9,062 nt of DNA, from assembly GCA_030598625.1 (NCBI GenBank), contig JAUVPO010000063.1, forward strand, positions 1-9,062, in the 5' to 3' direction. A model generated the notes under the pieces. That model worked only from the letters and a program-made list of their open reading frames with translations, was not told the DNA's origin and did no database searches. The DNA comes from Deferribacteres bacterium. Its GTDB lineage: Bacteria; Nitrospirota; Thermodesulfovibrionia; UBA6902. Of this stretch, positions 4,511-9,062 are shown piece by piece (within the stretch, counting starts at the first letter, position 1; every line of letters starts with the position of its first letter). Made by a program: the position numbers and the translations under genes.

Positions 4511-5514
4511 TTCTTCACCCCGGAATACTTTCTCTTTTTCTGGGCTCTGTTATTGTGATTTTGATGATGTTGCATTCCTCTTTGCTTGGATTGAAAATCA
4601 TTTCGAGATGGGACATCCGGAGCAGCTCACCGGGACAGCTCTCGCTTGAGAAGGAAACATACCTTATTTCCACTATTATGAACTATGTCCTCGGCTTTGT
4701 AATCCTCTCCGCGTTTCTCTTTATATATACGGCGGATGATATTCACGATATCTTTATAGGCGCTATGTGCGCAACGGGCTCTCTGAACGCAAACCCGGTC
4801 GGATGGAATGCGCTTTACGCGAAGATAATTGTTTTTTTCATCTCTTCAATATGGATAGCCGTTAATTACATTGACCAGAGAGCGGAAGATTATCCCCTTG
4901 TCAGGACAAAATATACAATGCTTCTGTTTTTAACTCCCGTTATTATATTCGACGCTTATTTCCAGGTTGAATATTTTATGGGCCTGAAGCCAAATATTAT
5001 TACATCCTGCTGCGGGTCGCTTTTTGATGAAGGCGGTGAGGGAATAGCGAGCAGCCTCTCGTCCCTCCCTGTAAGACCGATGATAATAATCTTCTATAGT
5101 ACAGTCGGTGTTTTTCTGTTGAATGCCTTCCTGTCTTTACGCCTTAAAAACAGTGTGTTTAAATATGCTTCGGCCATATTGTCGCCGGCTGTTTTTGTTG
5201 TATCGATAGCATCTATCATCTCTTTTATAGCATTGTATTTTTATGAAATACCGACACATCACTGTCCGTTTGACATTATACAGGAGGACTATCATTACAT
5301 TGGCTACCCTGTCTATATCAGCCTCTTCGCAGGTGTGCTTTTCGGTCTGATTACAGGTATCTTTGAACCGATAAAAAAAATAGTCTCTTTAAAGAGCATA
5401 ATTGAGAAATACCAGAAGAAATGGACAGTGCTGTCAATTATACTCATATCAATATTTACTGTTATCTGTTCCTGGCCAATACTCTTTTCGAGTTTTACCC
5501 TGAAAGGATACTGA
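4507..5514 (+). CDS. Eight-helix membrane protein with extracytoplasmic Cys/His motifs, function unknown
   Basis: The 335-residue protein starts with GTG inside the ATPase stop (GTGA at 4507-4510). Hydrophobic segments lie near residues 7-28, 55-75, 104-122, 137-158, 190-211, 221-246, 269-287 and 307-328. Positive residues cluster in the loops at 30-52, 123-136, 212-219 and 289-306, marking these as cytoplasmic. The opposite loops therefore face the periplasm, and they carry every striking motif: CATGSLNANPVGW with Cys88, SCCG with Cys168/169 flanked by an acidic stretch, and HHCPFD with His251, His252, Cys253. Such same-face Cys/His sites suggest metal binding or thiol chemistry outside the cytoplasm. 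I do not recognise a named family. Being last in the NosL/ABC unit, it may receive or hand over the metal ion. Confidence 0.85.
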   Translation: MILHPGILSLFLGSVIVILMMLHSSLLGLKIISRWDIRSSSPGQLSLEKETYLISTIMNYVLGFVILSAFLFIYTADDIHDIFIGAMCATGSLNANPVGWNALYAKIIVFFISSIWIAVNYIDQRAEDYPLVRTKYTMLLFLTPVIIFDAYFQVEYFMGLKPNIITSCCGSLFDEGGEGIASSLSSLPVRPMIIIFYSTVGVFLLNAFLSLRLKNSVFKYASAILSPAVFVVSIASIISFIALYFYEIPTHHCPFDIIQEDYHYIGYPVYISLFAGVLFGLITGIFEPIKKIVSLKSIIEKYQKKWTVLSIILISIFTVICSWPILFSSFTLKGY

Positions 5515-5558
5515 TAATCCGGTTAATCAAAAGAATTCTCCGAAGCTCCAAAACAAAA

Positions 5559-5587
5559 TTGACTTTTACGGGGTGCCTTTCTAAAAT
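5559..5587 (+). promoter_or_regulatory. Sigma-70 promoter for the 5613 membrane protein gene
   Basis: TTGACT (5559-5564) and TAAAAT (5582-5587) are 17 bp apart, placing transcription start about 20 bp before the gene. Short inverted arms ACGGG (5568-5572) and CCCGT (5590-5594) flank the -10 box and could be a repressor site. No intrinsic terminator is seen between 5514 and here, so the upstream operon may also read through. Confidence 0.65.
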
Positions 5588-5612
5588 AACCCGTTATTAA
5601 TAAGGAACTGTA

Positions 5613-6539
5613 ATGATGAGAGAATGTATAAAAGAGGGCTTTAATCTTGCAAATAATAATTTGCAGTTAGTGCTCATTCGCATTGTCCAGTCAGTTATCA
5701 ACGTAACTGCGATTTTTGTTTTTATAGGGATGCCGGTATTGGTTGCTGTAGCATACCTGGGTTTTGATCTGACTCACGCAAGGGACACGCTGCCGTATTT
5801 GATGGAGGACCCCTTTGGGATTCTTTCAAAATATATTGGACTCATTTTTTTTGCAGGCTTATCGTTTTTTGTTTATCTTGTATTCATATTCGCATTATTT
5901 CTGTATGTCTTGAGCGGCACGTTAGGGACATTGAAAAATTCCGCCGTGAATGTACAGTTCAGGTTCAGCCTCTCATCGTTCTTTAAAGAAGCGAACCGGA
6001 ACTTTTTTCGTATATTCCGGTTGGGCCTGCTTTTATTTTTTACCTTTCCAATGATTTTTATTTCACTTGTCGTAACAGGTGGAATTGTCGCCGGCGCAGG
6101 GTGGATTGTCGCGGGAACAGATTCGGCGCTTGAAGTATTTTTCAGTTCCTTTGTATCGCTTTCCGTCATGATTTTGATCATGATGATTTTTCTGGCCTAT
6201 TTTATATTTGCCGTTTATTCCGTAACGGCTTCTTTCATAGACGGAGGAGGCGTGATGGATTCCATAAGAAGATCATATTATTTTCTGAAACAGAAGCCGG
6301 CTGCCTTTTTGTTTTGCGCGGTTTTAATCATAGGGTTTATTGCATTAAATTTAGTGTTCTTTCTTTTAAGGATACCGTTCACTATTGATTCTGTTATGGC
6401 TCCCATAGTGAATATTTTATTTTCCCTCATGAACGCCGTGTTCCATGCCTATCTTGCGATTGTTGTATGGAGTTCCCTGATTATTTATTACGTCAAAGGA
6501 ACAAACTATCCTGTCTATTCGGCGACATATGAGATTTAG
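5613..6539 (+). CDS. Six-helix integral membrane protein, function unknown
   Basis: The 308-residue protein is strongly hydrophobic, with segments near residues 28-52, 74-103, 136-166, 178-207, 230-253 and 262-293. The GGGVMDSIRRSYYFLK motif (211-226), between the fourth and fifth segments, is the kind of amphipathic element (G..xAhRRShxhhk) seen in several poorly characterised six-helix families related to glycerophosphodiester phosphodiesterase membrane domains and DUF4013-like proteins. No catalytic motif is visible and there is no cysteine cluster. The start could be either of two adjacent ATG codons (5613 or 5616); AAGGA at 5602-5606 is 6 or 9 bp away, slightly favouring the second. It has its own promoter, so it need not share the job of the metal operon. 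It converges on the lipoate ligase gene with only 8 bp between stop codons. Confidence 0.8.
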   Translation: MMRECIKEGFNLANNNLQLVLIRIVQSVINVTAIFVFIGMPVLVAVAYLGFDLTHARDTLPYLMEDPFGILSKYIGLIFFAGLSFFVYLVFIFALFLYVLSGTLGTLKNSAVNVQFRFSLSSFFKEANRNFFRIFRLGLLLFFTFPMIFISLVVTGGIVAGAGWIVAGTDSALEVFFSSFVSLSVMILIMMIFLAYFIFAVYSVTASFIDGGGVMDSIRRSYYFLKQKPAAFLFCAVLIIGFIALNLVFFLLRIPFTIDSVMAPIVNILFSLMNAVFHAYLAIVVWSSLIIYYVKGTNYPVYSATYEI

Positions 6540-6547
6540 GTAATACC

Positions 6548-7333
6548 TCACCTTTTAAAGTTCCATTCCCTGTTTGAATACTTTTTTTGTTCGAGTTCTT
6601 TTGCAAGATTGAGTTCAAATTTTGTCGGGTCATCAGATATTAATTTAATATTCAGCTCCTTTTCAAAGGCCTCCTTAAATGAATTCTTCAAATCCTCAAA
6701 GGAGATTCCAGGGTTGAAATCCTTAATTACCCCTATATCCTTAAATTCCCCTGTATTATTTTCTTTCAATACCCTGCACAATATGTCCGCATCGAAGTTC
6801 AGCAAAACAGAGCCGTGCTGAAGAAACCCGCCGCTGTATCGTTTTTGCGCGCTGCCGATGATCTTTTTGCCTTTTGCTGTAATTTCACCGAATGATACGG
6901 AGTGAAAACAGGACGGGTTTTTGCTGACGGAACTCCTTTTTCTTTCAAATGACATTTCCGCTTCAATGCCGATAAGTTTGAGTCCTGATATCATGGCATT
7001 ACTTATAGTTTTGTAATTTTCAAGCAGACTTCCCTTAAACAGGCTGTTATCTTTCAAAGACGAGACACTGTAAGTCAATTCCGAATCGTGAAGGATTGCC
7101 CTTCCGCCGGTCAATCTTCTTACGACCGGATATTTCTTTTTACTGCAGTAATCAATGTCTATATCTGAAATTTTCTGGAAATATCCGATACTGAGAGAAG
7201 GCCTGTCCCATTCGTATAACCGCAGGGTAGGTGGGGAGAGCCTTTGCATGACCGCTTCAGATATCGCCTCATCCATGGCCATGTTGAAAGAGGCGTGACC
7301 GGGCCCATGGGTGATGATGCGCATGAAATTCAT
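6548..7333 (-). CDS. Lipoate-protein ligase A / LipM-like octanoyltransferase family protein
   Basis: The 261-residue protein belongs to the biotin/lipoate protein ligase superfamily, which attaches lipoyl or octanoyl groups to lysines of lipoyl domains (such as glycine cleavage H protein) in the cytoplasm. RRLTGGRAILHDSELTYS (72-89) is the nucleotide- or acyl-binding loop, GKKIIGSAQKR (155-165) holds the invariant lysine (Lys164), and QHGSVLLNFD (172-181) is conserved. Cys142 in the SCFHSVSFGEI stretch sits where LipM-type octanoyltransferases carry their acyl-thioester cysteine, so octanoyltransferase activity is as likely as ATP-dependent ligation. There is no separate C-terminal ligase accessory domain, as in LipM and short LplA forms. 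Start may be Met1 or Met4 (7324); neither has a clear ribosome site, suggesting coupling to cooT 23 bp upstream. It is the last gene of the operon. Confidence 0.9.
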   Translation of the reverse strand: MNFMRIITHGPGHASFNMAMDEAISEAVMQRLSPPTLRLYEWDRPSLSIGYFQKISDIDIDYCSKKKYPVVRRLTGGRAILHDSELTYSVSSLKDNSLFKGSLLENYKTISNAMISGLKLIGIEAEMSFERKRSSVSKNPSCFHSVSFGEITAKGKKIIGSAQKRYSGGFLQHGSVLLNFDADILCRVLKENNTGEFKDIGVIKDFNPGISFEDLKNSFKEAFEKELNIKLISDDPTKFELNLAKELEQKKYSNREWNFKR

Positions 7334-7356
7334 TTTAAGATTGAAACACTGGCCGT

Positions 7357-7545
7357 TCAGTCCCTCTTGAGAATAATCCTGTGCTTGATAAGGGAAATCT
7401 CTTTTATTGAGCCTTCGAAGAACTTTTGCTCTCCAAACAGGTTTTTCATGAAGATTTTGCCTTCTTCAGGTCTCAGGATGTCCACGTTCTCCAGATAAAG
7501 TTCTTCATTGCCATCTTTTTCAATATATGCATTTGCTTCACACAT
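7357..7545 (-). CDS. cooT: CooT-family nickel-binding protein
   Basis: The 62-residue protein matches the CooT family from its first residues: MCEANAYI, then LYLENVDIL (16-24) and the closing IKEISLIKHRIIL (47-59). CooT of Rhodospirillum rubrum is a small cytoplasmic homodimer that binds one nickel ion through Cys2 and takes part in carbon monoxide dehydrogenase maturation; Cys2 is kept here. Small strand-rich proteins of this family also occur in genomes without the coo locus, and no coo genes are in the window, so the client enzyme is unknown. AGGAG at 7555-7559, inside the preceding gene, gives a good ribosome site 9-10 bp from the ATG. The gene overlaps the DUF3842 gene by 8 bp and is followed after 23 bp by the lipoate ligase gene, forming one operon. 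Confidence 0.88.
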   Translation of the reverse strand: MCEANAYIEKDGNEELYLENVDILRPEEGKIFMKNLFGEQKFFEGSIKEISLIKHRIILKRD

Positions 7546-7957
7546 TTGTAGCGGTCTCCTTTATTTTATGGATAAGCGCATCGACAAGATGCGGTAGAGG
7601 CTCTTTTGCGACTCCAATGATGTCTACGTGCTCCTGATTCAGGGGAAGCAATATCTTTTTTGCAGGGCTTGAAGATAGCGCTTCGGCCATTTTGGTTGTT
7701 AATTCGCCAAACATTGCATTGGGGAGCATGATGCTGACAGGTCCCGTGATAATGTCCGACTTGCCGGCATTCCAGACGATTGCGTTTTCTCCACTGGCGC
7801 CTTTGTCAGCGCCTGCTTTCATCATGGCGGTTGTTGCTACTGCGTTTGTCCCGAGAGCAATTATTTCCAGGGAGTCCCCGAATTCCTGCCTCAGTCTCTT
7901 AACAATAAGACTTCCAATCCCTCCCCCCTGGCCGTCAACAACAGCTGTTTTTAACAT
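7538..7957 (-). CDS. DUF3842 family protein
   Basis: The 139-residue protein matches the DUF3842 family, a group of conserved proteins of unknown function found mostly in anaerobes. DGQGGGIG (8-15) near the N terminus, after a hydrophobic strand, looks like a Rossmann-type glycine-rich loop. IIALGTNAVAT (32-42), GENAIVWNAGKSDIITGP (56-73), the AKKILLPLN strand (99-107) and EPLPHLVDALI (119-129) are the other family blocks. It should be a cytoplasmic nucleotide-binding-like domain; no reaction is known to me. An in-frame TTG at 7963 would add two residues, but the ATG at 7957 is preferred because a promoter -10 box ends only 7 bp upstream and neither codon has a ribosome site. It is the first gene of the DUF3842-cooT-lipoate ligase operon. 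Confidence 0.9.
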   Translation of the reverse strand: MLKTAVVDGQGGGIGSLIVKRLRQEFGDSLEIIALGTNAVATTAMMKAGADKGASGENAIVWNAGKSDIITGPVSIMLPNAMFGELTTKMAEALSSSPAKKILLPLNQEHVDIIGVAKEPLPHLVDALIHKIKETATNV

Positions 7958-7964
7958 ATGCAAG

Positions 7965-7994
7965 ATTATAAAGAAAAAAGACGGGAGCAGTCAA
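7965..7994 (-). promoter_or_regulatory. Near-consensus promoter giving a leaderless DUF3842-cooT-lipoate ligase mRNA
   Basis: On the minus strand TTGACT (7994-7989) and a perfect TATAAT (7970-7965) are 18 bp apart. Only CTTGCAT separates the -10 box from the ATG at 7957. Transcription would start at the A of the ATG (7957) or the A two bases earlier (7959), leaving no room for a ribosome site, and none is seen. Confidence 0.72.
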
Positions 7995-8009
7995 TCAAGA
8001 CTTCCGAAC

Positions 8010-8032
8010 TTCCATGCTTTTGTGCCATGGAA
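8010..8032. repeat. Hairpin between the 8049 gene and the DUF3842 promoter
   Basis: TTCCATG (8010-8016) and CATGGAA (8026-8032) form a 7-bp stem with a 9-base loop. It lies 17 bp downstream of the stop codon of the minus-strand gene at 8049-8381. No T-tract follows on the minus strand, so it could slow or process the transcript but is not a clear intrinsic terminator. Confidence 0.4.
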
Positions 8033-8048
8033 CCGCGGCACTGCTTCC

Positions 8049-8381
8049 TTATTGTGTTATATATTCTAAAAACTCAACCAGGTGATCGCCCTTCCGGGCT
8101 AAAAAATCTTCCAACTGGGATTCGGATAAACCCGCGAAGCTGTCCGGGTCTTTCTTGTCCGACAGGCCGAAAAGGACCCTTTTAATATTTCCCATCTCTA
8201 CTGCTACTCCTATTACGACATTCATTTCTTCGGAGAAATCAGTATTAAATTCAAATTCGTCGAATTCCTCCGGCGGGTCCGGCAGAGACGCGCATGTTAT
8301 CCCGAAAACAGACAACCGGTCCGCATTTTTTACGTTGTCCATGTTAAGGCTTTTATCGATATATTTACGAAACCGTTTCAT
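8049..8381 (-). CDS. Acidic protein of unknown function, 110 residues
   Basis: I do not recognise this protein. It starts with a basic stretch (MKRFRKYIDK) and is then markedly acidic, with PPEEFDEFEF (36-45) and a C-terminal helix-rich region (about 77-110, ending EYITQ). A hydrophobic strand NVVIGVAVEMG (54-64) followed by KRVLFGLSDK suggests a small alpha/beta fold. There is one cysteine (Cys30), no signal peptide and no membrane helix, so it should be cytoplasmic. The start is firm: AGGGAGGGGG at about 8386-8395 precedes the ATG, and an extended -10 promoter lies just upstream (8415-8442). It is monocistronic or weakly linked to the DUF3842 operon, which has its own promoter 90 bp downstream. 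That it is a real gene rests on the ribosome site, promoter and lack of competing frames. Confidence 0.8.
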   Translation of the reverse strand: MKRFRKYIDKSLNMDNVKNADRLSVFGITCASLPDPPEEFDEFEFNTDFSEEMNVVIGVAVEMGNIKRVLFGLSDKKDPDSFAGLSESQLEDFLARKGDHLVEFLEYITQ

Positions 8382-8414
8382 AACACCCCCTCCCTATGTT
8401 TAATAATATTGAGT

Positions 8415-8442
8415 ATTTTATCACATACCGGAATTTAATCAA
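8415..8442 (-). promoter_or_regulatory. Extended -10 promoter of the 8049-8381 gene
   Basis: On the minus strand TTGATT (8442-8437) and TAAAAT (8420-8415) are 16 bp apart, with TGA immediately before the -10, the extended -10 signature. The expected start near 8408 gives a leader of about 27 nt holding the AGGGAGGGGG ribosome site. Confidence 0.6.
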
Positions 8443-8484
8443 TGAGGTTCCTGTCCCGTTTAGTTGCCAAGAGGATTAGAGGGG

Positions 8485-8853
8485 TTAAGGGTTTATTTCC
8501 AGGGCGTTCTTTATAGACACTTCGAGCCTGTTCAGGTCAACGGGCTTGATTATGTAGTCATACGCGCCGTTACGCTTTGCTTCAATTGCCGATTCAATGT
8601 CCGAGAATCCTGTAATCATAATTACGATTGTATTATTATCTCTGAAATTTATCCTTTCAAGAAGTTCAAGGCCGTTCATTCCCGGCATCATAACGTCCGA
8701 TAACACTATGTGGATATTGCGGTTTTCATTCAGTATGTTCAGGGCCTCATGCCCGTTTGAGGCAATGTGAGTGGTATAATCGCCGGACAGGGCCTTTGCA
8801 ATACTATTGCAGTTATTTTTATCATCATCAACAATCAGTATTGATTCTTTCAT
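8485..8853 (-). CDS. Stand-alone response-regulator receiver protein
   Basis: From the ATG at 8853 this is a 122-residue CheY-like receiver domain with no output domain. The acidic pocket is Asp9-Asp11 (ILIVDDDK), the phospho-acceptor is Asp53 (VLSDVMMPGMNGLELL), the switch Thr is at 81 (MITGFSD), the switch aromatic is Tyr100 (AYDYI) and the conserved Lys is at 103 (IKPVD). All are present, so it should accept a phosphoryl group from a histidine kinase and act by protein contact. A frame extension to a TTG at 8910 would add 19 residues (MRYFF... hydrophobic and unlike a receiver start), which I reject. The ribosome site is AAGAGG at 8866-8871, at a long 12-bp spacing. No kinase is visible in the window. 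The MITGFSDIESAIEAKRNGAYDYIIKP style resembles receivers of NtrC-type and kinase-linked systems. Confidence 0.93.
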   Translation of the reverse strand: MKESILIVDDDKNNCNSIAKALSGDYTTHIASNGHEALNILNENRNIHIVLSDVMMPGMNGLELLERINFRDNNTIVIMITGFSDIESAIEAKRNGAYDYIIKPVDLNRLEVSIKNALEINP

Positions 8854-8905
8854 GGTTGAACCCGGCCTCTTAATTGTCAGACAAATTGAGAGACAGAAGA
8901 AATAA

Positions 8906-8923
8906 CGCAACCTGAAGGTTGCG
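8906..8923. repeat. Short perfect hairpin upstream of the receiver gene
   Basis: CGCAACC (8906-8912) and GGTTGCG (8917-8923) form a 7-bp stem with a TGAA loop. Read on the minus strand it is followed by TTATTTCTT, so it could be a weak terminator for a minus-strand transcript from beyond the window, or a leader hairpin of the receiver mRNA. Confidence 0.4.
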
Positions 8924-9012
8924 GATGCAAGTATTACTTAAATAAACTAAAAGCAAAAGATGTGCCAAAGGATAAAAGGCGTAAATTAAGGGGGTTGGAT
9001 AAAAGGGATTAA

Positions 9013-9062
9013 GTGAAAAATGTCATTCTGGCAGTCAGTGTTTACCATAATGGCAAGGCGAT
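9013..9062 (+). CDS. Possible start of a + strand gene, cut by the window end
   Basis: From the GTG at 9013 the frame is open to the end and reads VKNVILAVSVYHNGKA, protein-like in composition. A purine-rich AAAGGGA at about 9002-9008 could be its ribosome site. A different frame from ATG at 9020 is also open (MSFWQSVFTIMARR) and looks like the start of a membrane protein. Sixteen residues are too few to choose between them or to exclude chance, and no product can be named. The stretch 8924-9012 holds no gene I can support, only two copies of GGATAAAAGG (8970-8979, 8997-9006). Confidence 0.3.
   Translation, partial: MKNVILAVSVYHNGKA

Noticed and set aside
1774..5514. A standard nitrous oxide reductase (nos) cluster
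   Set aside because: No nosZ, nosD or NosY-type permease is present. The permease is of the FtsX/MacB type, so only the NosL-like protein connects to nos.
6538..6548. AGGTAATACCT palindrome between the convergent stop codons as a bidirectional terminator
   Set aside because: The stem is only 4 bp with a 3-base loop and no T-tract on either strand, so it is too weak to be called a terminator.
7692..8069. Plus-strand open frame of 125 codons opposite the DUF3842 gene
   Set aside because: It is antisense to a recognised family and runs through that operon's promoter; no ribosome site supports it.
8970..9006. Two GGATAAAAGG copies as a regulatory repeat
   Set aside because: Two short AT-rich 10-mers 27 bp apart are weak evidence and can arise by chance; no promoter is aligned with them.

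Overview
The window looks like a chromosomal segment of an anaerobic or facultatively anaerobic Gram-negative bacterium of moderate GC content. The evidence is a periplasmic NosL-like metal protein with a Sec signal, a MacB/LolE-type ABC pair, a CooT-family nickel-binding protein and a DUF3842 protein, a combination I associate with Nitrospirota, Desulfobacterota or clostridial-type anaerobes. The phylum is a guess.

Left part (1-1651, + strand) is accessory in character. At 28-119 four copies of a TGGGGAWTT motif are spaced exactly 23 bp apart, like the multiple terminal repeats at the end of an IS21-type insertion sequence whose body would lie to the left. A cold-shock protein gene (275-472) follows. 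Its leader carries a promoter and, between promoter and start codon, a strong intrinsic-terminator-like hairpin with a T7 tract; a second, very strong terminator closes the gene. Next come a small basic/acidic two-part protein (586-774), a candidate structured RNA of about 100 nt ending in a T-tract (856-957), and an autoregulated-looking type II toxin-antitoxin pair (ribbon-helix-helix antitoxin plus MazF/PemK toxin, 1086-1651).

Middle part (1774-5514, + strand) is a tightly packed five-gene operon: a NosL-like periplasmic CPVCGM protein, a small single-pass membrane protein, an FtsX/MacB-type permease, its ATPase, and an eight-helix membrane protein whose loop Cys/His motifs all map to the extracytoplasmic face. 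The last three junctions overlap at stop and start codons. No nitrous oxide reductase, nosD or nosY is present. I read this as a candidate envelope metal (probably copper) trafficking module; this is the most interesting content. A separately promoted six-helix membrane protein of unknown function (5613-6539) follows.

Right part (6548-8853, - strand) converges on it. The operon DUF3842 - CooT - lipoate ligase/octanoyltransferase (7957 down to 6548) is driven by a near-consensus promoter so close to the DUF3842 ATG that the mRNA would be leaderless or nearly so. Upstream are an unrecognised acidic 110-residue protein with its own extended -10 promoter and a stand-alone response-regulator receiver protein. 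The last ~50 bases may hold the start of another + strand gene.
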